Assembly (NCBI RefSeq): GCF_000380965.1
Contig: NZ_KB905564.1
Coordinates: 22,314 to 86,313, forward strand
DNA: 64,000 nt
DNA from: Paenibacillus ginsengihumi DSM 21568
GTDB lineage: Bacteria > Bacillota > Bacilli > Paenibacillales > NBRC-103111
Reading direction: 5' to 3'
The position numbers were made by a program, and so were the translations under genes. How positions within the stretch are numbered: position 1 is the first letter of the stretch; every line of letters begins with the position of its first letter. Below are positions 1 through 8,103 of the stretch, piece by piece. The notes under the pieces were generated by a model. The model was not told the origin of the DNA, did no database searches, and saw nothing but the letters and a program-made list of their open reading frames with translations.

Positions 1-1
1 C

Positions 2-1441
2 ATTTTGGAGGAATTCGGCACGCTGGAGGATATGGACGAGCTGCTGAGGGAGGCGGCCGCCCGGGGCATCCGCATCATCATGGACCTGGTCGCCAACCAT
101 ACGTCGGACGAGCATGCCTGGTTCGTCGAATCGCGGAGCTCGCGGGACAACCCTAAGCGGGACTGGTACATCTGGAAGCCCGGAAAGGACGGCAAGGCGC
201 CGACGAACTGGGAGGCCAATTTCGGCGGTTCGGTATGGGAATACGACGAGCAGACCGGAGAATATTATTTTCATTCGTTCTCCCGCAAGCAGCCCGATCT
301 GAACTGGGAAAATCCCGAGGTGCGCCAGGCGATATACCGGATGATGGAATGGTGGATGGACCGCGGCGTCGCGGGCTTTCGGGTAGATGCGATTACGTTT
401 ATTAAGAAAAATCAGCAATTTCCCGATCTTCCTGCGGACGGCGGGCGCGAGCTCGCTTCGCTGAACGGGGGCACCCTCAACCAGCCGGGCATTCTCGATT
501 TTTTGCGCGAAATGAAGCAGGAGGTGCTGGCGCCCCGCGACGCGGTAACCGTGGCCGAGGCGCCGGGCGTGCCGCTCTCGCAGGTGCCGGCATATTTGGA
601 CGAGCGGGAAGGCGTCTTTTCGATGCTGTTCCAGTTCGACCACGTGGACCTGGACATGAAGCCGGGCCCGAAGGCGGTCTATCATCCGTGGCGTCTGACC
701 GACTTCAAGCGGGCCTTGGCCGATTGGCAGCGGGAAACGGTGAAATACGGGTGGATGGCGCTCTATATGGAGAATCACGACCACGTCCGCTCGGTCAGCA
801 AGTTCGGCGACGACGGGAAATACCGGACCGAATCGGCGCAGATGCTGGCGGCTTATTATTTCCTGATGCGGGGGACGCCGTTTATTTATCAGGGGCAGGA
901 ACTGGGCATGACGAACTGCCCGATGGACGGCATCGGCGATTACAACGATATCATGAGCCTGCAGCTGTATCGGGAAGGGCTGGCGTCCGGCCGTTCAGAG
1001 CAAGAACTGCTCGATTACTTGGCCAAGCGGAGCCGCGATCACGGCCGCACCCCGATGCAGTGGAGTGCCGGGGAGAACGCCGGGTTCACGGCCGGCAAGC
1101 CGTGGCTGAAGGTCAATCCCAACTACTCCGAGATCAACGTGGAGCGGCAGCAGCGCGAGGAGGACTCGGTCTTAAGTTTTTACAAGCGGCTGATTCGCCT
1201 GCGGAAGGAGAACCGGGCGCTTGTCTACGGCGATTTCCGCGAGCTGCACGCCGATTCCGAGCAGATCGGCGGCTACACCCGCAGCCTGGACGGAGAGCGC
1301 TGGACCGTGCTGTGCAATTTTACCGGGAATGCGGTACAAGCGCAGACACCGCCCGCTGAGCAGCTTATGCTGAGCAATATGAAAGATAGGCAGCATGGCG
1401 TCCTGCTTCCTTACGAGGCTTCGATTTTCCGGGAACAGTAA
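2..1441 (+). CDS. GH13 alpha-glucosidase / oligo-1,6-glucosidase, 5'-truncated by the window edge
   Basis: Cytoplasmic-type GH13 enzyme that hydrolyses terminal alpha-glucosidic bonds of short oligosaccharides. The reading frame is already open at base 2, so the beginning lies outside the window; about 479 codons remain of a family usually 550-570 aa. Counting from the TTG at base 5, region I is DLVANHTSDEH (27-37), the nucleophile Asp is D128 in GFRVDAI, the acid/base Glu is in TVAEA (about 190) and region IV is MENHDHV (about 255). The residue after the nucleophile is Ala; oligo-1,6-glucosidases usually have Val and alpha-1,4-specific enzymes Thr, so linkage preference cannot be read. It could also be a trehalose-6-phosphate hydrolase, but this is less likely. 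No partner gene follows on the same strand. Confidence 0.9.
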   Translation: MLEEFGTLEDMDELLREAAARGIRIIMDLVANHTSDEHAWFVESRSSRDNPKRDWYIWKPGKDGKAPTNWEANFGGSVWEYDEQTGEYYFHSFSRKQPDLNWENPEVRQAIYRMMEWWMDRGVAGFRVDAITFIKKNQQFPDLPADGGRELASLNGGTLNQPGILDFLREMKQEVLAPRDAVTVAEAPGVPLSQVPAYLDEREGVFSMLFQFDHVDLDMKPGPKAVYHPWRLTDFKRALADWQRETVKYGWMALYMENHDHVRSVSKFGDDGKYRTESAQMLAAYYFLMRGTPFIYQGQELGMTNCPMDGIGDYNDIMSLQLYREGLASGRSEQELLDYLAKRSRDHGRTPMQWSAGENAGFTAGKPWLKVNPNYSEINVERQQREEDSVLSFYKRLIRLRKENRALVYGDFRELHADSEQIGGYTRSLDGERWTVLCNFTGNAVQAQTPPAEQLMLSNMKDRQHGVLLPYEASIFREQ

Positions 1442-1584
1442 ATCCGTTGAGCCTTGTGATGGCGATGGGACAGGGCGAGGGCAAGGAGCTGCTGTCGCCA
1501 AGCTGGTCGCGGGGACATGAGTAGGCGCCGGGCGGTGAGGTGCTGCATTGGCAGGGCAAGGCTGCTGTAAAGCTGCTGCAACTT

Positions 1585-1749
1585 TGCTGTAAAGCCGCGG
1601 CGTCTGCTGCTCTCAACTGCTGTAAAGCCGCAGCGTCTGCTGCTCTCAACTGTTGTAAAGCCGCAGCGTCTGCTGCTCTCAACTGCTGTAAAGCCGCAGC
1701 GTCTGCTGCTCTCAACTGCCACAAAGCCTCGGCATCCGCTGCTCTCAAC
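1585..1749. repeat. 33-bp tandem repeat, five units
   Basis: Five consecutive 33-bp units start at 1585, 1618, 1651, 1684 and 1717. The middle three are near identical and the outer two are diverged. The period is a multiple of three and the unit has no stop in several frames, so reading frames stay open through it on both strands and would give 11-residue Ala/Leu/Cys-rich repeats. None of these frames has a convincing ribosome site or a recognisable domain, so I treat the block as a noncoding minisatellite. Confidence 0.85.
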
Positions 1750-1904
1750 CGGTCCGCAAACAAAACGGTTCAAGGGAAATTTCCTTGGGCCGCTTTTTCT
1801 TACATAATCAGAATGTTCCAAGAGCGCGACGATCGCCTTGCCGCGATCTGCGCTTCTAGACGGCATGCGGCCTGCCATATCCAGTCCAACCTAACCTCCA
1901 AGTA

Positions 1905-2093
1905 AAATAAGAACGAAAAAGGAACTTATTTTTCCCAAAATGACCCAATGAGCTTGAGTAAGATCGAAAAACGATCTTATTCGAGCCGCTGACCCCGGAA
2001 ACGGATCAATTTCACCAAGATAAGAACGAAATTCAGTCTTATTTTGGTATTTCGCTGATTTTTTGCAGGGATAAGATTGAATTTCGTGCTTAT
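1905..2093. repeat. Extragenic array of four TAAG/CTTA hairpins
   Basis: Four short inverted repeats follow one another: AAATAAG/CTTATTT (1905-1931), TAAGATCG/CGATCTTA (1959-1979), ATAAGA/TCTTAT (2020-2042) and ATAAG/CTTAT (2071-2093). Several units share the word TAAGAACGAAA or TAAGATTGAA. The rest of the 1442-2538 gap holds the 33-bp minisatellite and no supportable gene. Confidence 0.6.
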
Positions 2094-2464
2094 TCAAGCG
2101 TTTGCTCCATCGGAAGGCAGTTTGACAGCGAGCCTCTGCGGGCACGCAGGAAGGAGAGCAGCTGAACCTCCTCCCAAAAACAGGCAGTATCGGAATCCGG
2201 AAATGCCACCGCAATTTTCCTGCGAAGCGAAGCTTGTAGAGGAGAGAAGTACCCGGAGTATTACAAGGGGATACATGGATAGGAATACGGGCCCAAAGAC
2301 CGGTTAGGGAAAAAAGAAGTCGCGGAGGGCGCCAAGTAATGTCGGGAAGGGGTGTGAGGTAGAAAGTTTACGGCCCGCCTTTGAAGTCGTGTTTTGACCT
2401 TATACTTCATTCAATGTTGAAAAACCTTCAACAGGCTTTTATTATATTTGGTTCGTTCCATTTT

Positions 2465-2495
2465 TTGGATCGTAGGCTCAGAAATATGATATAAT
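2465..2495 (+). promoter_or_regulatory. Candidate extended -10 promoter for the gene at 2539
   Basis: A TATAAT at 2490-2495 is preceded by TG one base upstream (an extended -10). A weak TTGGAT sits at 2465-2470 with a 19-bp spacer. It lies 44 bases before the start codon of the small membrane protein gene. Confidence 0.5.
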
Positions 2496-2538
2496 ATAAG
2501 TCACTTCATTTTTTCAGAACTGGCGGAGGTGAGCGGAC

Positions 2539-2847
2539 ATGAGAATGGTGAAGCTTGCTCTCTTCAGTTATGTTCTATTTTTTATCGTCATGCTTTTGGT
2601 AACTCCCGTACTTAAAACACCTTCACCAGAAAGTATAGCGAGTCTTGATTGGCGAACCATTTTAAATATCCCTCTAATGGCGGCGGGTTCCGTTGTGCTT
2701 GCAACTCATTTGTTTTCCAAAAGCAGCAATAACAGAAGCCGTAGTCACAGCCCTTTTTTGTTCCTTGTTTTCGGATTCTGTTCAGTCGCCTCATTCGTTT
2801 TCGTACTGACTTACTCATTGCGACGGATTCTGGAGATCATTTATTAA
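2539..2847 (+). CDS. Small hypothetical membrane protein (102 aa)
   Basis: I do not recognise the family. The protein has an N-terminal hydrophobic helix (about residues 5-25), a second around 45-60 (LNIPLMAAGSVVLATHLF) and a third around 74-95, ending in the short charged tail RRILEIIY. This suggests a three-helix inner membrane protein. The ATG at 2539 is preceded by a good ribosome site (GGAGGTG) nine bases upstream. It precedes the BlaI/M56 pair on the same strand but is separated by nearly 190 bp and the BlaI operator. It therefore probably has its own transcript. Confidence 0.6.
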   Translation: MRMVKLALFSYVLFFIVMLLVTPVLKTPSPESIASLDWRTILNIPLMAAGSVVLATHLFSKSSNNRSRSHSPFLFLVFGFCSVASFVFVLTYSLRRILEIIY

Positions 2848-2948
2848 GATGGTTCACATTATTTGAAATTCGCTCAATATCTCGTCTGCTTCTTACTGCG
2901 TCATTTTCCCCGCTTGAACTTGTTCTTCACAAAAGCTTCGTCAAAAAC

Positions 2949-3025
2949 GACTCCAGTAGTATTTACAGTGCGGGACGACTGTAGTAGTATAGGAAATGTC
3001 GACAGACTACTGCAGTAGTAGGAGG
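2949..3025 (+). promoter_or_regulatory. Promoter with BlaI-type operators and ribosome site for the BlaI gene
   Basis: A sigma-A-like promoter reads TTTACA (2962-2967), 17-bp spacer, TAGTAT (2985-2990). Around it lie three copies of the BlaI-type half site AGTAGT(A). One is at 2954-2961, one overlaps the -10 (2980-2989), and a full palindrome CTACTGCAGTAG lies at 3007-3018. BlaI/MecI repressors bind TACTA/TAGTA dyads, so autoregulation is expected. The ribosome site TAGGAGG ends nine bases before the ATG. Confidence 0.75.
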
Positions 3026-3033
3026 TTGTTAAG

Positions 3034-3393
3034 ATGGAAATCAAACTGTTTGATTCCGAATTAAAAGTCATGGACGTTCTTTGGGCAAAGGGCGATACTA
3101 CGGCCAAGCAAATTTCGGATATTCTCAAAGAGCAGGTAGGCTGGAACAAAAATACGACTTATACGCTTATTAAAAGGTGTATAGCGAAAGGGGCAATAGA
3201 GCGAAGAGAGCCGAGTTTCTTGTGTCGTGCCTTAATTTCAAAGGAGCAGGTGCAGGAGCAGGAAACTACGGAGCTGATTAACAAGGTGTTTGACGGTTCT
3301 GCCGATTTGCTTTTCGCTTCCCTTTTGAACAGGAAAAACCTGTCCGCAGAGGAGATCGAAAGACTCAAACAGATGATCAATCAATTGGAGTGA
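3034..3393 (+). CDS. BlaI/MecI/CopY-family transcriptional repressor
   Basis: A 119-aa DNA-binding repressor of the penicillinase-repressor family. Residues 1-75 form the winged helix, with the characteristic LFDSELKVMDVLW opening, an NTTYTLIKRCIAKGAIERRE recognition/wing region and a C-terminal dimerisation helix. The length matches the family (about 120-130 aa). It is followed 9 bp later by an M56 membrane protease, the usual sensor partner that cleaves the repressor on induction. BlaI-type dyads overlap its own promoter, so it should repress this operon. Whether the target is a beta-lactam response is not shown, because no classical class A beta-lactamase is adjacent. Confidence 0.92.
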   Translation: MEIKLFDSELKVMDVLWAKGDTTAKQISDILKEQVGWNKNTTYTLIKRCIAKGAIERREPSFLCRALISKEQVQEQETTELINKVFDGSADLLFASLLNRKNLSAEEIERLKQMINQLE

Positions 3394-3402
3394 GCTGCGG
3401 CT

Positions 3403-5172
3403 ATGGATATTGTTCAAATGAGCTTTTCCGCATCCGTCCTGACTGTGGTGGTTGTGATTATCCGCGCATTTGCTCTGCACAAGCTGCCTAAAAAGACATT
3501 TCTTGTCTTGTGGGGTGTTGTGATTTGTCGCTTGCTTTTGCCGCTTTCTGTCCCGTTTCAATTTAGCTTTTATACAGGAATTGAGACGTTAAAGAACATG
3601 TTCATAGAAAGTACAGATGTGGCTTTTCCTGCGGGAATGCCAAGTGTCTCTCAAGTAGGGAATATTCCCGGGATAGGACAAACGATTGGGGTTGGCGCAT
3701 CGACCGCATCCTTTTCCTGGATGGAACTTGTTTGGCTGACTGGAATATGCGCCTTTGCTTTGTTTTTTATCACCGTTTATATCAAGTGCCGCAGAGAGTT
3801 CCAGACTTCCTTGCCCGTTAACAATGATTTCATTGCCCAATGGTTACGGGAACATCCGTTGCGACGGCCTATGCAAATACGGCAAAGCGACCGAATCAAG
3901 GCCCCGCTGACCTATGGAGCATTCCGGCCTGTGATTCTGCTCCCCAAGAAAACCGATTGGACGGACGAAGCACGGCTGAAGGTTATCCTTGCCCATGAGT
4001 TTGTACATATCAAGCGCTTTGACACGCTGACAAAGCTATTGCTGGCAGCGGCCGTGTGTGTACATTGGTTCAATCCCTTTGTATGGCTAATGTATGTGAT
4101 GGCAAACCGCGATATTGAACTGGCCTGTGACGAAGCGGTGCTGCGAAAATGTGGAGAGTCAACGAAAGCAGCCTATGCCTTGGCCTTGATTGGATTAGCC
4201 GAAAAGAACAGCGGCCTTGTCCCTCTGATCAACCATTTCAGCAAAAATGCGATTGAAGAAAGGATTGTTGCGATTATGAAGACAAAGAAAACTTCCCTGA
4301 TGGGAATGGTCTTCGCCTCTGCCATGGTTGGTGGCACCATAGCTGTTTTCGCTACGAACGCCGCTTCAGCGACTGATAACAGGCAGGAGAACGGAAATGT
4401 TACGGTCGTACAAGAAGCTGCAGCGGAAGAAGCAGCATATGCAGAAACGCCGGAAGGCAAGGCGGAATTGTTTGCCGTCTATGAACCGTATGGACTTACC
4501 TACAACAAGAGCACGGATCAGCTATTTTACAAAGGTGAATTAGTCAGATATTTTGCAGACTACTATCCAATTGACGAAGACAGCAGCGCAGGAAACGACT
4601 ACCTTAATGAAAAGGGTACGATCGATGTTCACGGTGTACGGGATTTATCAAAATTACCCCGTCATGCTGATAGTTCAATAGATCCGAGCGGCAAACTTAT
4701 CGGAGTTGAACCCTACAGTCAAGCTGAATTTAACGCAAGAGACATTGAAAAACTTAAAAATCCGCCTCAGACTGATGCCGTTTCCGTCGATGAGTCTTCG
4801 ATGGCAAATACCTCCGCCGGTACAGCACAGGAATTTTCGAATGAAGCCTCCTCCACAGCTTCAACAGCAGCTTATAGTGCGGGAGACGACATAACGCCGG
4901 ATGAACTCGCAAAAATATACGCTGTTTATGAGCCATTTGGCGTAACTTATGATAAAAAGAAGGATCGCTTGTACTATAACGGCAAGCTTGTCCGGGAGTT
5001 TATCGACATTTTATCTTCGAACGGAGAAGAGCTGGAAAGCGGAAAATTCGAGGGATCTATGCGCCAAATGAACAGACCTGATGGGAAAGTCGATATCAAG
5101 GCGGTCCGCGACTATAAGAAGCTTAACGCCGAAGGAGAAGGTAAACTGATTGGAATTGAGGTTGTAAACTAA
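3403..5172 (+). CDS. M56 (BlaR1/MecR1-type) membrane metalloprotease with duplicated C-terminal domain
   Basis: Integral membrane zinc protease that in characterised systems inactivates the partner BlaI-type repressor. Hydrophobic helices lie at about 1-25, 35-55 and 105-125. The zinc motif is HEFVH (H198, E199, H202) with a third ligand in ELACDE (E239). A final transmembrane helix occurs near 300-320. Instead of the penicillin-binding sensor of BlaR1, the outside part holds two copies of a roughly 85-residue module. Each begins (L/I)(F/Y)AVYEP(Y/F)G(L/V)TY (about 350 and 505) and contains an LFYKGELVR or LYYNGKLVR strand; they are separated by a Ser/Thr/Ala-rich linker. This is the architecture seen in many Bacillales M56 paralogues, whose ligand is not known to me. 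Confidence 0.88.
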   Translation: MDIVQMSFSASVLTVVVVIIRAFALHKLPKKTFLVLWGVVICRLLLPLSVPFQFSFYTGIETLKNMFIESTDVAFPAGMPSVSQVGNIPGIGQTIGVGASTASFSWMELVWLTGICAFALFFITVYIKCRREFQTSLPVNNDFIAQWLREHPLRRPMQIRQSDRIKAPLTYGAFRPVILLPKKTDWTDEARLKVILAHEFVHIKRFDTLTKLLLAAAVCVHWFNPFVWLMYVMANRDIELACDEAVLRKCGESTKAAYALALIGLAEKNSGLVPLINHFSKNAIEERIVAIMKTKKTSLMGMVFASAMVGGTIAVFATNAASATDNRQENGNVTVVQEAAAEEAAYAETPEGKAELFAVYEPYGLTYNKSTDQLFYKGELVRYFADYYPIDEDSSAGNDYLNEKGTIDVHGVRDLSKLPRHADSSIDPSGKLIGVEPYSQAEFNARDIEKLKNPPQTDAVSVDESSMANTSAGTAQEFSNEASSTASTAAYSAGDDITPDELAKIYAVYEPFGVTYDKKKDRLYYNGKLVREFIDILSSNGEELESGKFEGSMRQMNRPDGKVDIKAVRDYKKLNAEGEGKLIGIEVVN

Positions 5173-5242
5173 ACTAATCAGGAAGGAATTCCCTGGCTTG
5201 ATTGCGAATTTACAATGTATCCTTGTAAAGGAGTGATTCGTC

Positions 5243-6217
5243 ATATCACAGCCTTTTATTTTTCCGCGCAGCCGGCCGGAGACGCTCGGTATTTCGCCGT
5301 CATCGATTGACGCTTTTTTGCATGAGACAAGCTCCAGGCAGCTGGAGCTTCACAGCTTGATGCTGCTCCGTCACGGACAAGTGGCAGCGGAACATTGGTG
5401 GAGTCCCTATACTCCGGAGCTGCGGCATGAGCTGCATTCGTTGAGCAAAAGCTTCACATCGACCGCTGTCGGACTCGCTGTAAATGAAGGCCTTCTTTCC
5501 ACCCAGGATTTCGTCGTCTCCTTCTTCCAGGATCGGAATGTGCCAGACAATCGTTATCTGCGGTCGATGCGCGTCTGGCATCTGCTTACGATGTCGGCAG
5601 GCCATACGGATGTTACGTTGAGGTCAGAATGGCGCAGCCGAGGCGAGGATTGGGTGCAGGCTTTTTTGGAATTGCCGCTTGAGCGGGAACCGGGAACCGA
5701 ATTTGTCTACAGCGGCGGCGCAAGCTACATGCTGTCTGCGATCATCCAGAAGCTGACGGGGCTCCCGCTGCTTGAATATTTGACGCCAAGGCTGTTTGAG
5801 CCGTTAGGCATTCGAGGAGCGGAATGGGGGGCGTGTCCGCGCGGTATTTCTATCGGATCATCTGGGCTCCGGCTGAAGACGGAGGATATTGCTCGATTTG
5901 GTCAATTGTATCTTCAGAGAGGCCGATGGAACGATGCGCAGCTGCTGCCCGAGGCTTGGGTAAAGGAAGCGACGGCCGCCCAGGTTTCGACCGGCAGGAA
6001 GAAAATGGATTACAACCAGGGGTACGGCTATCAGTTTTGGCGCTGCAGGCACGGGGCTTACCGGGGGGACGGGGCGCAAGGACAGTTTTGCATTGTCATG
6101 CCGGAACAGGATGCGGTCATCGTGACTACTGCGGGTGTTAGCAACTTGCAGGAGCTGCTCGATCTCATATGGGAACATCTGCTGCCGGGCATGGGGGAGA
6201 TCGATGCACGGTCATGA
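5243..6217 (+). CDS. Serine hydrolase, beta-lactamase/class C-like fold; probable ATA start
   Basis: A protein of the serine beta-lactamase/D-alanyl-D-alanine carboxypeptidase-like superfamily; substrate unknown. The SxxK motif is SLSK (S66-K69 counted from base 5243). Typical following blocks are WHLLTMSAGH, a YSGGASYML block and an EDIARFGQLYLQ segment. There is no signal peptide, so it should be cytoplasmic. Conventional starts (TTG 5318) would cut off the conserved N-terminal FPRSRPETLGISPSSIDAF segment. The frame is open from the stop at 5234, and a strong AAAGGAG (5227-5233) sits nine bases before an in-frame ATA at 5243, exactly where an ATG is expected. I therefore annotate an ATA start, or a mutated or misread ATG. 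It lies 70 bp downstream of the BlaI/M56 pair and may belong to their regulon. Confidence 0.8.
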   Translation: MSQPFIFPRSRPETLGISPSSIDAFLHETSSRQLELHSLMLLRHGQVAAEHWWSPYTPELRHELHSLSKSFTSTAVGLAVNEGLLSTQDFVVSFFQDRNVPDNRYLRSMRVWHLLTMSAGHTDVTLRSEWRSRGEDWVQAFLELPLEREPGTEFVYSGGASYMLSAIIQKLTGLPLLEYLTPRLFEPLGIRGAEWGACPRGISIGSSGLRLKTEDIARFGQLYLQRGRWNDAQLLPEAWVKEATAAQVSTGRKKMDYNQGYGYQFWRCRHGAYRGDGAQGQFCIVMPEQDAVIVTTAGVSNLQELLDLIWEHLLPGMGEIDARS

Positions 6218-6311
6218 CGGGGCTTGCAGGAATCGCGTATCGATCAGCAGGAGTGGTTTCCGATGGATTGAACTCAGGACTCAATGGCTTAAGCCCAGTG
6301 GATTCGATCCG

Positions 6312-6576
6312 AAATAACGTGTAAAGACGCAGGCCGTAAATGCCAATACTAACGGACTCCACCGCCGTTATTTCGGTAAAATTAACGGTTTCCAAAATGT
6401 AACGGTCACGGCAGAGCTTAATGGGCACGGATGGGCACAGATCTCGCCTTTTTCGAGTCAATAACTGCTCTCCTGTCCGTTAAAAATCAAAACGGCATCT
6501 TTTTGGGCGATTAAGATCGTTCACGTCTGTTAGACTCCATCCGCTCGGATCTGCCGTTGCCAATGTCACGTTATTT
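6312..6576. repeat. 265-bp extragenic element with 10-bp terminal inverted repeats
   Basis: The stretch begins AAATAACGTG (6312-6321) and ends with its exact complement CACGTTATTT (6567-6576). Inside are further inverted repeats built on TAACGG/CCGTTA (for example around 6350-6372) and CCGTT/AACGG (about 6478-6496). No gene is supportable in 6218-6771. It has the form of a small nonautonomous repeat, but no second copy was seen in the window. Confidence 0.5.
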
Positions 6577-6708
6577 TGGGGGCTATCTACTAGATGACAG
6601 GCCGAAGCTTATCCACCGGGGGATATTGATATTTTCATAAACGCCGCATCAAGTTACGCACCGTTAATCGACAGCCTCGTTCGTTCCGTTAGAATGCTAC
6701 CCGACAAG

Positions 6709-6744
6709 GACAGCCCCAGGAAGGTTCTCCTTCCCGGGGCTGTC
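6709..6744 (-). terminator. Strong hairpin, likely terminator of the hypothetical gene at 6772-7314
   Basis: GACAGCCCC (6709-6717) pairs with GGGGCTGTC (6736-6744), and an inner GGAAGG/CCTTCC extends the stem. The U-tract on the minus strand is weak. Confidence 0.6.
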
Positions 6745-6771
6745 TTCGATACGCCGACCGGATTGTTCTTC

Positions 6772-7314
6772 TTATGGGAAATCCAATGCCTCGTCGATTA
6801 CCCGGAACGTTTCGGCGACTTGGGCCGGATACTTGGCTTCAAGCTCCTCCCATGTCGCCTTCGGCAGCACCAGGAAGTCGTGAGTATCCGACATGTACGA
6901 TCCCTCGAACAGGCGGATCTCGTACTTGGGCTTGATGATCGCATTGAACGCCCGGATCGTGATGTAGCGGTCTTTGGGCGAGAAGCTGAGTCGAACCGGA
7001 TGCGGCGTCCCGTTGTACGACACGAGCAGCCCGTCGTCGGTCGTCTCCACTTCGACCGTTTCGCCCGGCATATTTTCGTCGAACAACCGGACAATCTCAT
7101 CGTCATATTCCCGCCAGTCCACCGTCACGCCGAATACGAAAGAAAACACGATCGGAATTTGCTCCTCGACCGTATAGTCGTTCGCCATCTCCTCGATGTC
7201 GCCGATGACCCCGACTTTTTGCAGCGTCTCTTCGTACTTTTCCACAAATTCCTTCAACTGCTGTCGGTCGCCTTCGAACAAAAACGTCAAATCCGACTTG
7301 TCTGGCATCTGCAT
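6772..7314 (-). CDS. Hypothetical protein, 180 aa
   Basis: I do not recognise a named family. The protein is soluble and acidic, with no signal peptide or membrane helix. It has an N-terminal helical segment (QQLKEFVEKYEETLQKVG) and a middle beta-rich part with GVTVDWREYDDEIVRLF. The C-terminal part contains KYEIRLFEGSYMSDTHDFLVLP. The ATG is preceded by a strong GGAGGAG ribosome site, codon use matches its neighbours and a clear hairpin follows, so it is very likely a real gene. It stands alone, divergent from the acetyltransferase at 7492. Confidence 0.75.
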   Translation of the reverse strand: MQMPDKSDLTFLFEGDRQQLKEFVEKYEETLQKVGVIGDIEEMANDYTVEEQIPIVFSFVFGVTVDWREYDDEIVRLFDENMPGETVEVETTDDGLLVSYNGTPHPVRLSFSPKDRYITIRAFNAIIKPKYEIRLFEGSYMSDTHDFLVLPKATWEELEAKYPAQVAETFRVIDEALDFP

Positions 7315-7491
7315 CCGTTTGATCTCCTCCGTTTAATTTATGCTTAAGCTTCCCCCAGAAATATTAGTACGACAAAAATATACGCTGCTCCTGCAAATTC
7401 CATTGAATGACTAAGAGAGGCCATTTTTGAATGGAAAATATATATGATTTATGATAATATGGTCGAAATTTCCCTATTGGGGTGAGCCGAA

Positions 7492-8037
7492 ATGCTATCT
7501 TCTGTGCGGCTGGTTCGTCCGTCGGCTGATTATCGGGACGAATATATCGACTTTTATGAAGAGTGGATCAGAAGCGGGGAAAACATCGTTCCTTGGGTTG
7601 TCAAGAAAGAACCATACGATTTCGAGGCGATGCTTGACTTTTTGTATTCCCAGGATAGTGAAGAAAAGCTTCGGGACGATCGCCGTGTGCCCCATTCGAC
7701 CTACTGGCTGGTCGGCGAGGATCGCAGCATCGTCGGAGCGGCGAACGTTCGGCATCGGTTGAACGAGAAGCTGCTGAACAGCGGCGGGCATATCGGTTAC
7801 GGCATAAGGCCGTCTCGAAGGCGGCAGGGCTGCGCGACGGCGCTGCTGGGAATGGTCTTGCGGCAGACCGAGGCGGCGCGGCTCGACAAGGTGCTCGTTG
7901 TCTGCGATAAGGGCAACATCGGGTCCGAGAAGACGATATTGAAGCACGGAGGCTGCTTCGAATCGGAATATACCGAGGAAGACGGCAATATCGTCAGGCG
8001 CTTCTGGATTCATCAGGGGCATTTGTCTGGCAAGTAA
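7492..8037 (+). CDS. GNAT-family N-acetyltransferase (predicted acetyltransferase, COG3981-like)
   Basis: A 181-aa protein of the GCN5-related acetyltransferase fold, which transfers acetyl from acetyl-CoA to an amine; the acceptor is unknown. The N-terminus (VRLVRPSADYRDEYIDFYEEW) and the central GGHIGYGIRPSRRRQGCATALL match the family. The latter is motif A, the pyrophosphate-binding R/Q-x-x-G-x-A loop at about residues 98-119. The later KVLVVCDKGNIGSEKTILKHGG stretch is motif B. The ATG follows a GGGGTGAG ribosome site. It is followed 66 bp later by a second, unrelated GNAT (SatA), so the two may share a transcript. Confidence 0.88.
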   Translation: MLSSVRLVRPSADYRDEYIDFYEEWIRSGENIVPWVVKKEPYDFEAMLDFLYSQDSEEKLRDDRRVPHSTYWLVGEDRSIVGAANVRHRLNEKLLNSGGHIGYGIRPSRRRQGCATALLGMVLRQTEAARLDKVLVVCDKGNIGSEKTILKHGGCFESEYTEEDGNIVRRFWIHQGHLSGK

Positions 8038-8103
8038 GTTGCAGTGAATGGCGCTTTTTTTATTGGGAGTCGAAGAGACTGGCGGAATATGAGGGAGACC
8101 GGC

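Noticed and set aside
1540..1905. 121-aa plus-strand frame and overlapping minus-strand frames over the minisatellite
   Set aside because: They exist only because the 33-bp unit lacks stops; no ribosome site, no recognisable domain, and mutually overlapping on both strands.
6694..7347. 217-aa plus-strand frame over the hypothetical gene
   Set aside because: Antisense shadow of the minus-strand gene 6772-7314, which has a ribosome site, sensible composition and a terminator.
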